From assembly GCA_039566865.1 (NCBI GenBank), contig CM076958.1, positions 10,082,501 through 10,146,500 on the forward strand: a stretch of DNA of 64,000 bases, in the 5' to 3' direction. The translations under genes were made by a program, and so were the position numbers. Positions within the stretch are counted from its first letter, which is position 1, and every line of letters begins with the position of its first letter. This document shows positions 1-13,455 of this stretch, in pieces. The notes under the pieces were generated by a model. It worked only from the letters and a program-made list of their open reading frames with translations, was not told the origin of the DNA and ran no database searches. The stretch comes from Aurelia coerulea (taxonomy: Eukaryota; Cnidaria; Scyphozoa; Semaeostomeae; Ulmaridae).

Positions 1-230
1 GCAGCACTAATATAGTGTTATAAAGGAAGTAGCTGGCAGAAGTAAAGTTTTAAAGAATGATGAGTGCAATACTCTTTATAATATAACTTTTAGCTGCTAA
101 AGTACGTTAATCCACACTTTTTGCTTCGAAATTTGTTTTCTTTGAGAAAATAAACATTAATTTTACTGCATAAACATAAACATAAACATAGAGAAAATAA
201 ACATTCAATTAATCGATGCTTGTTTTTGCT

Positions 231-1190
231 GTAAAGCTAAAATGAGACTAAAGGAAAAACTAATGTCTATAAAAATGTTTCCAGGAATGGTTATTGCAGC
301 ATTAATATAGTGCTATACAAGAAGTAACCGGCAGAACTACAGTTTTAAAGAACGATGAGTGCAATATTTTTTATAATATAATTTGTAGCTGCTAAAGTAC
401 GTTAATCTACACTTTTTGTTTTATATTTGCTTTCTTTGTGAAAATAAACATTTAATTAATCGATGTCTGTTAATGCAGTAAAGCTAAAATGTAATTAAAA
501 ATTAGGTTGCTGCAGCACTAATATAGTGCTATAAAACAAGTAGCTTGCAGAATTAAAGTTTTAAAGGACGATGAGTGCAATACTCTTTATAATGTAAATT
601 GTAGCTATTAAAGTACGTTAATCCACACTTTATGTGTTTTCATTTTGTTTTCTTTGAACAAATAAACATTTAAGTAATCGATGTTTGTTTATGCAGTAAA
701 GCTAAAACGAGACTAAAGAAAAAACTTATGTCTATAGTAATGTTTCAGGAATGGTTGCTGCAGCACTAATATAGTGCTATTAAAGAAGTTACTGGTAGAA
801 CAAAAGTTTTAAAGGACGATGAGTTAAATGCTGTTTATAATATATATTGTAACTGCTAAAGTACGTTAATCCACACTTTTGTTTTTACATTTTGTTTTCT
901 TTGATAAAATAAACATTTAAATAAGCGATGTTTGTTTATGCAGTAAAGCTAAAATGTAATTAAAAATTAGGTTGCTGCAGCACTATTATAGTGCTATAAA
1001 ACAAGTAGCTTGCAGAATTAAAGTTTTAAAGGACGATGAGTGCAATACTCTTTATAATGTAAATTGTAGCTATTAAAGTACGTTAATCCACACTTTATGT
1101 GTTTCCATTTTGTTTTCTTTGAGCAAATAAACATTTAATTAATCGATGTTTGTTTATGCAGTAAAGCTAAAACGAGACCAAAGAAAAAAC
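231..1190. repeat. Higher-order block, copy 1 of the 7.55-kb-offset pair
   Basis: This run of about four monomers reappears at 7786-8745 with the same variants in the same order. Examples are AAAGGAAAAACTAATG with TTATTGCAGCATTAATATAG, and the short spacer TAATTAAAAATTAGGTTGC. The partner lies on the other side of the 3829-5626 interruption. Confidence 0.85.
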
Positions 1191-2129
1191 TAATGTTTAT
1201 AAAAATGTTTCAGGAATGGTTGCTGCAGCAATAATATAGTGCTATTAAAGAAGATACTATTAGAACAAAAGTTTTAAAGGACGATGAGTGCAATACTGTT
1301 TATAATATATATTGTAACTGCTAAAATACGTTAATCCACACTTTTTGTTTTTATATTTTGTTTTCTTTGAGAAAATAAACATTAAATTAATCGATGTTTG
1401 TTTATGCAGTAAAGCTAAAATTAGACTAAAGAAAAAACTAATGTCTATAGTAATGTTTCCAAAAATGGATGCTGCAGCAATAATATAGTGCTATTAAAGA
1501 AGATACTAGTAGAACAAGAGTTTTAAAGGACGATGAGTGCAATACTGTTTATAATATATATTGTAACTGCCAAAGTACGTTAATCCACACTTTTTGTTTT
1601 TATATTTTGTTTTCCTTGAGAAAATAAACATTTAATTAATCGATGTTTGTTTATGCAGTATAGCTAAAATTAGACTAAAGAAAAAACTAATGTCTATAGT
1701 AATGTTTCCAAGAATGGATGCTGCAGCACTAATATAGTGCCATAGAAGAAGTTACTGGTAGAACTAAAGTTTTAAAGGACGATGAGTGCAATACTGTTTA
1801 TAATATATATTGTAACTGCTAAAGTACGTTAATCCACACTTTTTGTTTTTATATTTTGTTTTCTTTGAGAAAATAAACATTAAATTAATCGATGTTTGTT
1901 TATGCAGTAAAGCTAAAATTAGACTAAAGAAAAAACTAATGTCTATAGTAATGTTTCCAAAAATGGATGCTGCAGCAATAATATAGTGCTATGAAAGAAG
2001 TAACTGGCAGAACTAAAGTTTTAAAGAACGATGAGTGCAATATTTTTTGTAATATAAATTGTAGCTACTACGTTACGTTAATCCACACTTTTGGTGTTTA
2101 TATTTGTTTTCTTTGAGAAAATAAACATT

Positions 2130-2535
2130 TAAATAATCGATGTATGTTTATGCAGAAAAGCTAAAATGAAACAAAAGTCAAAACTAATGTCTATAGTAAT
2201 GTTTCCAAGAATGGTTGCTGCAGCACTAATATAGTGTTATAAAGGAAGTAGCTGGCAGAACTAAAGTTTTGAAGAACGATGAGTGAAATACTGTTTATAA
2301 TATAAATTGTAGCTGCGAAAGTAAGCTAATCTACACTTTTTGTTTTACATTTTATTTTCTTTGAGAAAATAAACATTTAATTAATCGACGTTTGTTAATG
2401 CTGTTTGTTAATGCTGTAAAGTTAAAATGAGACTAACGAAAAAACTAGAGTCTATAGTAATTTTTCCAAGAATGGTTGATGCAAAACGAATATAGTGCTA
2501 TAAAAGAAGTAACTGGCAGAACTAAAGTTTTAAAG
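2130..2535. repeat. Higher-order block, copy 1 of the 8.8-kb-offset pair
   Basis: Contains private variants that recur at 10933-11338: CAGAAAAGCTAAAATGAAAC, a doubled TGTTAATGCTG, and GATGCAAAACGAATATAG. The offset is 8803 bp. Confidence 0.85.
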
Positions 2536-4242
2536 AATGATGAGTGCAATACTCTTTATAATGTAACTTTTAGCTGCTAAAGTACGTTAATCCCCACTTT
2601 TTGTTTTAAAATTTGTTTTCTTTGAGAAAATAAACATTTAATTTTACTGCATAAACATAAACATAAACATAGAGAAAATAAACATTTAATTAATCGATGT
2701 TTGTTTATGCTGTAAAGCTAAAATGAGAATAAAGAAAAAACTTATGTCTATAGTAATGTTTCCAGGAATGGTTGTTGCAGCACTAATATAGGGCTATAAA
2801 AGAAGATACTATTAGAACAAAAGTTTTAAAGGACGATGAGTGCAATACTGTTTATAATATATATTGTAACTGCTAAAATACGTTAATCCACACATTTTGT
2901 TTTTATATTTTGTTTTCCTTGAGAAAATAAACATTTAATTAATCGATGTTTGTTTATGCAGTATAGCTAAAATTAGACTAAAGAAAAAACTAATGTCTAT
3001 AGTAATTTTTCCAAGAATGGTTGATGCAAAACGAATATAGTGCTATAAAAGAAGTAACTGGCAGAACTAAAGTTTTAAAGAATGATGAGTGCAATACTCT
3101 TTATAATGTAACTTTTAGCTGCTAAAGTACGTTAATCCCCACTTTTTGTTTTAAAATTTGTTTTCTTTGAGAAAATAAACATTTAATTTTACTGCATAAA
3201 CATAAACATAAACATAGAGAAAATAAACATTTAATTAATCGATGTTTGTTTATGCTGTAAAGCTAAAATGAGAATAAAGAAAAAACTTATGTCTATAGTA
3301 ATGTTTCCAGGAATGGTTGTTGCAGCACTAATATAGGGCTATAAAAGAAGTAACTGGCAGAACTAAGTTTTAAAGAACGATGAGTGCAATATTTTTTATA
3401 ATATAAATTGTAGCTGTACGTTTATCTACACGTTTTGTTTTATATTTGTTTTCTTTGTGAAAATAAACATTTAATTAATCGATGTTTGTTTATGCAGTAA
3501 AGCTAAAATGTAATTAAAAATTAGGTTGCTGCAGCACTAATATAGTGCTATAAAACAAGTAAGTTGCAGAATTAAAGTTTTAAAGGACGATGAGTGCAAT
3601 ACTCTTTATAATGTAAATTGTAGCTATTAAAGTACGTTAATCCACACTTTATGTGTTTCCATTTTGTTTTCTTTGAGCAAATAAACATTTAAATAATCGA
3701 TGTTTGTTTATGCAGTAAAGCTAAAACGAGACCAAAAAAAAACTGATGTCTATAAAAATGTTTCAGGAATGGTTGCTGCAGCACTAATATAGTGCTATTA
3801 AAGAAGATACTAGTAGAACAAAAGTTTTAGCCTCTCAGTGGAAAAATTGAACAGCCACCGGAAGAGAATGACATAAGCTGAGCTTGGACATGGTTGTGGG
3901 CATGCCTTTACAAAAAATAGATTCAAGTTGGGCACCCTCATTTTTGGGAGAGCTTTAATGTGCTTAATTAATTGCTGTTTACTTTCTCATAGGGTCTAAA
4001 CTTCGTAATTCTATTACTGGTAACCATGTTTTAATACAATATAAATGGGAGTCGTGGCGCTTGTTCATTTAAGTACAAGAGCTTTGCAGGGTGGTGAACA
4101 AGCCTTATTCATTCTTGAGCAAAGTAGTGATTTTTATTCCGACACTTAAATTAATTCTACTGCATAGGGCCAAAACCTATTACAGATGATGAACCATGGC
4201 TAGCATGTACCTTGTTATTCATACATACTTTAAATTATAATT

Positions 4243-4790
4243 CTGTGCTGATGCCAGCCCAGGGACCTTAGCATACTATCTGCCCTTTGACTTCTTTACC
4301 AACAAGGGACTTTTACATAACATACCTTGTTTCTAATATACGTACGTAATTACTAACTCTGTGCTGATGCCAGCCCAGGGACCTTAGCATACTATCTGCC
4401 CTTTGACTTCTTTACCAACAAGGGACTTTTACATAATATACCTTGTTTCTAATATACGTACTTAATTACTAACTCTGTGCTGATGCCAGCCCAGGGACCT
4501 TAGCATACTATCTGCCCTTTGACTTCTTTACCAACAAGGGACTTTTACATAATATACCTTGTTTCTAATATACGTACTTAATTACTAACTCTGTGCTGAT
4601 GCCAGCCCAGGGACCTTAGCATACTATCTGCCCTTTGACTTCTTTACCATCAAGGGACTTTACATAATATACCTTGTTTCTAATATACGTACTTAATTAC
4701 TAACTCTGTGCTGATGCCAGCCCAGGGACCTTAACATACTATCTGCCCATTGACAGCATACCATCAAGGGACTTTTACATACGATGTGCC
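4243..4790. repeat. 116-bp tandem repeat, about 4.7 copies
   Basis: Units beginning CTGTGCTGATGCCAGCCC start at 4243, 4359, 4475, 4591 and 4706, giving spacings of 116, 116, 116 and 115 bp. The first four are nearly identical, with single-base changes such as ACGTACG/ACGTACT and CCAACAAGG/CCATCAAGG. The fifth diverges and breaks down after about 4750. Fragments of the unit (GCCCTTTGACTGCTT, GGGACTTTTACATAC) persist to about 4850. The unit shares nothing obvious with the 248-bp satellite. Confidence 0.95.
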
Positions 4791-5602
4791 CTTTGTCTGC
4801 TTAAACGCAAGCACAGGGACTTTTACATACTAACTGCTGCCCTTTGACTGCTTGTGCAATCCTGCGGATGGGCCTTGGCACACTGGCTGCCAGATAAGGG
4901 GCAGGTCGTCAGCTTTTTTCTTGCTAGATTAGAGGTACTAGCTCCAGCTGCACAAACTGAAAACATTACAGATGCCCTTTGGCTACTTTTCAATTTCATC
5001 ACATCATGTACTGTATGTTTGTAATAATCTTTAATCCACAAAAACTTTTCCACCTATTCAAGAGCTGGTTGGCAGCTTTGTTTGGAACACTTCCTTTTGA
5101 CTATCCATACTCGCACAGCACTTGACCTTGATACGAAATTGACATTCAAGAATCCTGTTCGTCAACGACTTGCATGAGATACTCATGATTATTCATTGGG
5201 CTTCCTTTACAGAGTATCAGATAAGTGTTAGCTGAATACAAGAAACAAACCTTCCTTCCAGCGCAATGAATCCATAAGCCAAACCTTTTAACCTTCGATC
5301 TTGTCTTATTTGCTGGCGCCACATTTCATTTAGGCCTACTTCTTCCAACTGAATTTATCAGACGATATATTGATTGAATTTCACAATGATTGAAGTTCTA
5401 CTGATGTTAGTTGGCTGCCATTTTATAAGTTGGTTTATACTTCATAGTCCGCTATGGTTTGATATTGACAAGATGATATCAATTCTGTGTGAACAATATC
5501 ACTACACTTTCACTGCTATAACAAACATGTGGAGCACGCCCTAAAGGTGTAGAGGACTGGGAGCTAATGGGAGGCATTCGTACGTCACCTTGTCGTTAAA
5601 AT

Positions 5603-5624
5603 ACATTTACGCGAGCGTAAATGT
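5603..5624. other. Perfect 10-bp-arm hairpin at the satellite junction
   Basis: ACATTTACGC, a two-base loop GA, then GCGTAAATGT: a perfect inverted repeat with 10-bp arms. It lies two bases before the point where the 248-bp satellite resumes. Its CG-containing stem stands out from the AT-rich flank. The position suggests a structural terminus, such as the 3' hairpin of a Helitron-like element, but this is inference. Confidence 0.75.
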
Positions 5625-7785
5625 TTCACTAAAGAAAAAACTAATGTCTATAGTAATTTTTCCAAGAATAGTTGCTGCAGCACTAATTTATTGCTATAAA
5701 AGAAGTTACTGGCAGAACTATAGTTTTAAAGGACGATGAGTGCAATACTCTTTATAATATAAATTGTAGCTACTAAAGTACGTTAATCCCCATTTTTTGT
5801 GTTTCTATTTTGTTTTCTTTGAGAAAGTAAACATTTAATTAAATCATGTTTGTTTATGCAGTAAAGCTAAAGTGAGAGTAAAGAAAAAGGAAATGTATAA
5901 AGTAATGTTTCCAAGAATTGTTGCTGGAGCACTAATATAGTGCGATAAAAGAAGGAACTGGCAGAACTAAAGTTTTAAAGAACGAAGAGTGCACTGCTCT
6001 TTATAATATAAATTGTAGCTATTAAAGTACGTTAATCAACACTTTTTGTGTTTTAACATTGTTTTCTTTGAGAAAATAAACATTTAATTAATCGATGTTG
6101 GTTTATGCAGTAAAGCTAAAATTAGACTAAAGAAAAAACTAATGTCTATAGTAATGTTTTCAAGAATGGTTGCTGCAGCACTAATATAGTGCAATAAAAG
6201 AAGTAACAGGCAGAAATAAAGTTTAAAAGAACAATGAGTGCAATACTCTTTATAATATAAATTGTAGCTACTAAAGTTTGTTAATCCACGCTTTTTGTGT
6301 TTATAATTTGTTTTCTTTGAGAAAATAAACATTTAATTAATCGATGTTTGTTTATGCATTAAAACTAAAATGAGACTAAAGAAAAAACTAATGTCTATAG
6401 TAATGTTTCCACGAATGGTTGCTGAAGCACTAATATAGTGCTATGAAATAAGTAACTCGTAGAACTAAAGTTTTAAAGAACGATGAGTGCAATACTGTTG
6501 ATAATATAAATTTTAGCTACTAAAATACGTTAATCCACACTTTTTGTGTTTATATTTTGTTTTCTTTGAGAAAATAAACTTTTAATTAATCAATGCCGAT
6601 TTATGCAGTAAAGCTAAAATGAGCCTAAAGAAAAAACTAATGACTATAGTAATATTTTCAAGAATTGTTGCTGCAGCACTAATAAAGTGCTATGAAAGAA
6701 GTAACTGGCAGAACTAAAGTTTTAAAGAACGATGAGTGCAATACTCTTTAGAATATAAATTTTAGCTACTAAAGTACGTTAATCTCCACTTTTGGTGTTT
6801 ATATTTGATTTCTTTGGGAAAATAAACATGTAATTATTAAATGTCGATTTATGCAGTAAAGCTAAAATGAGACTAAAGAAAAAACTAATGTTTATAGTAA
6901 TGTTTTCAAGAATTGTTGCTGCAGCACTAATATAGTGCTATAACAGAAGTAACTGGCAGAACTAAAGTTTAAAGAACGAAGAGTGCACTACTCTTTATAA
7001 TATAAATTTTAGCTACTAAAGTACGTTAATCTCCACTTTTGGTGTTTATATTTGATTTCTTTGGGAAAATAAACATGTAATTATTAAATGTCGATTTATG
7101 GAGTAAAGCTAAAATGAGACTAAAGAAAAAACTAATGTCTATAGAAATTTTTTCAAGAATTGTTGCTGCAGCATTAATATAGTGCTATAAAAGAAGTAAC
7201 TGGCAGGACTAAAGTTTAAAAGAACGATGAGTGCAATATTTTTTATAATATAAATTGTAGCTGTACGTTTATCTACACGTTTTGTTTTATATTTGTTTTC
7301 TTTGTGAAAATAAACATTTAATTAATCGATGTTTGTTTATGCAGTAAAGCTAAAATATAATTAAAAATTAGGTTGCTGCAGCACTAATATAGTGCTATAA
7401 AACAAGTAACTTGCAGAGCAATACTCTTTATAATGTAAATTGTACCTATTAAAGTACGTTAATCCACACTTTATGTGTTTCCATTTTGTTTTCTTTGAGC
7501 AAATAAACATTTAAATAATCGATGTTTGTTTATGCAGTAAAGCTAAAACGAGACCAAAAAAAAAACTAATGTCTATAGTAATGTTTCCAGGAATGGTTGC
7601 TGCAGCACTAATATTGTGCTATAAAATAAGTAACTGGCAAAACTAAAGTTTTAAAGAACGATGAGTCCAATATTTTTTATATTATAAATTGTAGCTACTA
7701 CATTAAGTTAATTCACACTTTTGATGTTTATATTTTGTTTTCTTTGAGAAAATAAACATTTAAATAAGCGATGTTTGTTTATGCA

Positions 7786-8745
7786 GTAAAGCTAAAATGA
7801 GACTAAAGGAAAAACTAATGTCTATAAAAATGTTTCCAGGAATGGTTATTGCAGCATTAATATAGTGCTATACAAGAAGTAACAGGCAGAACTACAGTTT
7901 TAAAGAACGATGAGTGCAATATTTTTTATAATATAAATTGTAGCTGCTAAAGTACGTTAATCTACACTTTTTGTTTTATATTTGTTTTCTTTGTGAAAAT
8001 AAACATTTAATTAATCGATGTCTGTTAATGCAGTAAAGATAAAATGTAATTAAAAATTAGGTTGCTGCAGCACTATTATAGTGCTATAAAACAAGTAGCT
8101 TGCAGAATTAAAGTTTTAAAGGACGATGAGTGCAATACTCTTTATAATGTAAATTGTAGCTATTAAAGTACGTTAATCCACACTTTATGTGTTTCCATTT
8201 TGTTTTCTTTGAGCAAATAAACATTTAAGTAATCGATGTTTGTTTATGCAGTAAAGCTAAAACGAGACTAAAGAAAAAACTTATGTCTATAAAAATGTTT
8301 CAGGAATGGTTGCTGCTGCACTAATATAGTGCTATTAAAGAAGTTACTGGTAGAACAAAAGTTTTAAAGGACGATGAGTTAAATGCTGTTTATAATATAT
8401 ATTGTAACTGCTAAAGTACGTTAATCCACACTTTTGATGTTTATATTTTGTTTTCTTTGAGAAAATAAACATTTAAATAAGCGATGTTTGTTTATGCAGT
8501 AAAGCTAAAATGTAATTAAAAATTAGGTTGCTGCAGCACTATTATAGTGCTATAAAACAAGTAGCTTGCAGAATTAAAGTTTTAAAGGACGATGAGTGCA
8601 ATACTCTTTATAATGTGAATTGTAGCTATTAAAGTACGTTAATCCACACTTTATGTGTTTCCATTTTGTTTTCTTTGAGCAAATAAACATTTAATTAATC
8701 GATGTTTGTTTATGCAGTAAAGCTAAAACGAGACCAAAGAAAGAA
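7786..8745. repeat. Higher-order block, copy 2 of the 7.55-kb-offset pair
   Basis: Partner of 231-1190, with few point differences and identical private variants. The offset is about 7555 bp and includes the interrupting segment. Confidence 0.85.
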
Positions 8746-8777
8746 CTAATGTCTATAGTAATGTTTCCAAGAATGGA

Positions 8778-10209
8778 TGCTGCAGCACTAATATAGTGCT
8801 ATAAAAGAAGTAACTGGCAAAACTACAATTTTAAAGAACGATTAGTCCAATACTCTTTATAATATAAATTTTCGCTGCTAAAGTACGTTAATCCCTATTT
8901 TTTGTGTTTATATTTTGTTATCTTTTGGAAAATAAATATTTAATTAATCAATGTTTGTTTATGCAGTAAAGCTAAAATGAGACTAAAGAAAAAACTAATG
9001 TCTATAGAAGTTTTTTTTTTCAAGAATTATTGCTGCAGCACTAATATAGTGCTATAAAAGAAGTAACTGGAAGGACTAAAGTTTAAAAGAACGATTAGTG
9101 CAATACTATTTATATTATAATTTGTAGCTTTTAAAGTACGTTAATCCACACTTTTTGTGTTTATAATTTTTTTTCTTTGAGAAAATAAACATTTAAATAA
9201 TCGATGTTTGTTTATGCCGTAAAGCTAAGATGAGACTAATGAAAAAACTAATGTCTGTAATAATGTTTTCAAGAATAGCTCCTGAAGCACTAATATAGTG
9301 CTATGAAGGAAGTAACTGATAGAACAAAAGCTCTAAAGAACGATGAGTGCAATACTCTTTATAATATAAATTGTAGCTACTAAAGTACGTTAATCCCTAC
9401 TTTTGGTGTTTATTTTTTGTTTTCTTTGGGAAAATAAACATTTAATTAATCAATGTCGATTTATGCAGTAAAGCTAAAATGAGACCAAAAAAAACTAATG
9501 TCTATAGTAATATATTCAAGAATTGTTGCTGCAGCACTAATATAGTGCTATAAAAGAAGTAACTGGTAGAACTAAAGTTTAAAAGAACGATGAGTGCACT
9601 ACTCTTTATAATATAAATTTTAGCTGCAAAAGTACGTTAATCCCCATTTTTTGTGTTTATGTTATGTTATCTTTGGGACAATAAATATTTAATTAATCAA
9701 TGTTTGTTTATGCAGTAAAGCTAAAATGAGACTGAAGAAAAAACTATTGTGAAAAGTAATGTTTCCAAAAATGGTTGCTGAAGCACTAATATAGTACTAG
9801 AAAGAAGTTACTGGTAGAAGTAAAGTTTTAAAGCTTGATGAGTGCAATACTGTTTATAATATAAATTTTAGCTACTAAAGTACGTTAATCCACACTTTTT
9901 GTGTTTATAATTTGTTTTCGTTGAGAAATAAACTTTTAATTAATTGATGTTTGTTTATGCAGTAAAGCAAAATTTAGACTAATAAAAAAACTAATGTCTA
10001 TAGTAATGTTTCCAAGAATGGTTGATGCAGCACTAATATAGTGCTATTAAAGACGTAACTGGTAGAACTAACGTTTTAAAGAACGATTAGGGCAATACTC
10101 TTTAGAATATAAATTTCAGCTACTGAAGTAAGCTAATTCCCATTTTTTGTGTTTCTATATTTTTTTCTCTGGGAAAATAAACATTTAATTAATCGATGTT
10201 GATTTATGC
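8778..10209. repeat. Higher-order block, copy 1 of the 3.25-kb-offset pair
   Basis: A run of about 5.8 monomers almost identical to 12024-13455, offset 3246-3247 bp. Shared private marks include an eight-T run in ATAGAAG(T)nCAAG, GGGACAATAAATATTTAATT and a shared AAATTTAGACTAATAAAAA. Visible differences are few, for example GAGACCAAAAAAAACTAATG versus GAGACCAAACAAACTAATG. Confidence 0.92.
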
Positions 10210-10932
10210 CGTAAAGCTAAAAAGAGACTAAAGAAAAAACTAATGTCTGTAATAATGTTTTCAAGAATGGCTCCTGAAGCACAAATATAGTGCTATGAAA
10301 GAAGTAACTGGCAGAACTAAAGTTTTAAAGAACGATGAGTGCAATATTTTTTATAATATAAATTGTAGCTACTATGTTACGTTAATCCACACTTTTGGTG
10401 TTTATATTTGTTTTCTTTGAGAAAATAATCATTTAATTAAGCGATGTTTGTTTATGCAGTAAAGCTAAAATGAGACTAAAGAAAAAACTAATGTCTATAG
10501 TAATGTTTCCAAGAATGGATGCTGCAGCACTAATATAGTGCTATAAAAGAAGTAACAGGCAGAACTAAAGTTTTAAAGAACGATGAATGCAATACTGTTT
10601 ATACTATAAATTGTAGCTACTAAAGTACGTTAATCCACCCTTTTTGTGTTTATATTTTGTTTTTTTTTTTGAGAAAATAAACATTTAATTAATCGATGTT
10701 TGTTTATGCACTAAAGCTAAAATGAGACTAAAGAAAAAACTAATGTCTATAGTAATGTTTCCAAGAATGGTTTTGCAGCACTAATTTTATGCTATAAAAG
10801 AAGTAACTAGCAGAACGAAGGTTTAAAAAACGATGAGTGCAATACTTTTTGAAATATAAATTGTACCTTCTAAGTTACATTAATCCACGCTTCTTGTGTT
10901 TATATTTTGTTTTCTTTGAGAAAATAAACATT

Positions 10933-11338
10933 TAAATAATCGATGTATGTTTATGCAGAAAAGCTAAAATGAAACAAAAGACAAAACTAATGTCTATAGT
11001 AATGTTTCCAAGAATGGTTGCTGGAGCACTAATATAGTGTTATAAAGGAAGTAGCTGGCAGAACTAAAGTTTTGAAGAACGATGAGTGAAATACTGTTTA
11101 TTATATAAATTGTAGCTGCGAAAGTAAGCTAATCTACACTTTTTGTTTTACATTTTATTTTCTTTGAGAAAATAAACATTTAATTAATCGACGTTTGTTA
11201 ATGCTGTTTGTTAATGCTGTAAAGTTAAAATGAGACTAACGAAAAAACTAGAGTCTATAGTAATTTTTCCAAGAATGGTTGATGCAAAACGAATATAGTG
11301 CTATAAAAGAAGTAACTGGCAGAACTAAAGTTTTAAAG
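10933..11338. repeat. Higher-order block, copy 2 of the 8.8-kb-offset pair
   Basis: Partner of 2130-2535, with the same doubled TGTTAATGCTG and GATGCAAAACGAATATAG variants. Confidence 0.85.
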
Positions 11339-12023
11339 AACGATGAGTGCAATACTCTTTATAATATAAATTGTAGCTATTAAAGTACGTTAATCCAAAC
11401 TTTTTGTGTTTATAATTTGTTTTCTTTGAGAAAATAAACATTTAAATAATCGATGTTTGTTTATCCCGTAAAGCTAAAAAGAGACTAAAGAAAAAACTAA
11501 TGTCTGTAATAATGTTTTCAAGAATGGCTCCTGAAGCACTAATATAGTGCTATGAAAGAAGTAACTGGTAGAACTAAAGTTTTAAAGAACGATGAGTGCA
11601 ATACTGTTTATAATATAAATTTTAGCTACTAAAGTACCTCAATCCCCACTTTTGGTGTTTATTTTTTGTTTTCTTTGGGAAAATAAACATTTAATTAATC
11701 AATGTCGATTTATGCAGTAAAGCTAAAATGAGACCAAAAAAAACTAATGTCTATAGTAATATATTCAAGAATTGTTGCTGCAGCACTAATATAGTGCTAA
11801 AAAAGAAGTAACTGGTAGAACTAAAGTTTAAAAGAACGATGAGTGCACTACTCTTTATAATATAAATTTTAACTACTAAAGTACGTTAATCCACACTTTT
11901 TGTGTTTATATTTTGTTTTCTTTGGGAAAATAAACATTTAATTTATCGATGTTTGTTTATGCATTAAAGCTAAAGTGAGACTAAAGAAAAAACTAATGTC
12001 TAAAGTAATGTTTCCAGGAATGG

Positions 12024-13455
12024 TTGCTGCAGCACTAATATAGTGCTATAAAAGAAGTAACTGGCAAAACTACAATTTTAAAGAACGATTAGTCCAATAC
12101 TCTTTATAATATAAATTTTCGCTGCTAAAGTACGTTAATCCCTATTTTTTGTGTTTATATTTTGTTATCTTTTGGAAAATAAATATTTAATTAATCAATG
12201 TTTGTTTATGCAGTAAAGCTAAAATGAGACTAAAGAAAAAACTAATGTCTATAGAAGTTTTTTTTTTCAAGAATTATTGCTGCAGCACTAATATAGTGCT
12301 ATAAAAGAAGTAACTGGAAGGACTAAAGTTTAAAAGAACGATTAGTGCAATACTATTTATATTATAATTTGTAGCTTTTAAAGTACGTTAATCCACACTT
12401 TTTGTGTTTATAATTTTTTTTCTTTGAGAAAATAAACATTTAAATAATCGATGTTTGTTTATGCCGTAAAGCTAAGATGAGACTAATGAAAAAACTAATG
12501 TCTGTAATAATGTTTTCAAGAATAGCTCCTGAAGCACTAATATAGTGCTATGAAGGAAGTAACTGGTAGAACAAAAGTTCTAAAGAACGATGAGTGCAAT
12601 ACTCTTTATAATATAAATTGTAGCTACTAAAGTACGTTAATCCCTACTTTTGGTGTTTATTTTTTGTTTTCTTTGGGAAAATAAACATTTAATTAATCAA
12701 TGTCGATTTATGCAGTAAAGCTAAAATGAGACCAAACAAACTAATGTCTATAGTAATATATTCAAGAATTGTTGCTGCAGCACTAATATAGTGCTATAAA
12801 AGAAGTAACTGGTAGAACTAAAGTTTAAAAGAACGATGAGTGCACTACTCTTTATAATATAAATTTTAGCTGCAAAAGTACGTTAATCCCCATTTTTTGT
12901 GTTTATGTTATGTTATCTTTGGGACAATAAATATTTAATTAATCAATGTTTGTTTATGCAGTAAAGCTAAAATGAGACTGAAGAAAAAACTATTGTGAAA
13001 AGTAATGTTTCCAAAAATGGTTGCTGAAGCACTAATATAGTACTAGAAAGAAGTTACTGGTAGAAGTAAAGTTTTAAAGCTTGATGAGTGCAATACTGTT
13101 TATAATATAAATTTTAGCTACTAAAGTACGTTAATCCACACTTTTTGTGTTTATAATTTGTTTTCGTTGAGAAATAAACTTTTAATTAATTGATGTTTGT
13201 TTATGCAGTAAAGCAAAATTTAGACTAATAAAAAAACTAATGTCTATAGTAATGTTTCCAAGAATGGTTGATGCAGCACTAATATAGTGCTATTAAAGAC
13301 GTAACTGGTAGAACTAACGTTTTAAAGAACGATTAGGGCAATACTCTTTAGAATATAAATTTCAGCTACTGAAGTAAGCTAATTCCCATTTTTTGTGTTT
13401 CTATATTTTTTTCTCTGGGAAAATAAACATTTAATTAATCGATGTTGATTTATGC
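12024..13455. repeat. Higher-order block, copy 2 of the 3.25-kb-offset pair
   Basis: Partner of 8778-10209. The matching ends abruptly where the first copy reads TTATGCCGTAAAG and this one TTATGCAGTAAAG, after which the monomer order differs. Confidence 0.92.

Larger units (their letters stand above)
1..3828. repeat. AT-rich satellite array, ~248-bp unit, left segment
   Basis: Tandem head-to-tail monomers of about 248 bp. The conserved CTGCAG motif recurs, for example, at 1721, 1970 and 2218. Landmarks of each unit are a GCAGCACTAATATAGTGC dyad, ACGATGAGTGCAATACT, AAAGTACGTTAATCCACAC, a T-rich stretch with GTTTTCTTTGAG, TTTAATTAATCGATG, and ACTAAAGAAAAAACTAATG. The array already runs in phase at base 1, so it continues to the left. 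About 15 monomers are present. Three of them (near 165, 2645 and 3190) carry a local CATAAA expansion. Individual monomers and blocks recur in the right segment, so both segments were one array before the interruption at 3829. Reading frames inside are short and broken, because 248 is not a multiple of three. No gene is supported. Confidence 0.97.
3829..5626. other. Unrelated segment interrupting the satellite array
   Basis: The satellite stops after AAAAGTTTTA (about 3828) and resumes at ACTAAAGAAAAAAC (about 5627). The two flanks are not in the same monomer phase: roughly 150 bp of a unit is missing, and I see no target-site duplication. The segment has more balanced base composition than the satellite. 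It contains a 116-bp tandem array in the middle and a perfect hairpin at its right end. 3829-4242 and 4791-5602 hold no gene or domain I recognise. An internal tandem repeat plus a subterminal 3' hairpin is the layout of many non-autonomous Helitron-like elements, but a TC 5' end and CTRR 3' end cannot be assigned convincingly. A recombination-captured unique segment is the alternative. Confidence 0.6.

Noticed and set aside
4823..5053. 76-codon minus-strand frame in the interrupting segment
   Set aside because: No recognisable domain, and it overlaps decayed fragments of the 116-bp repeat.
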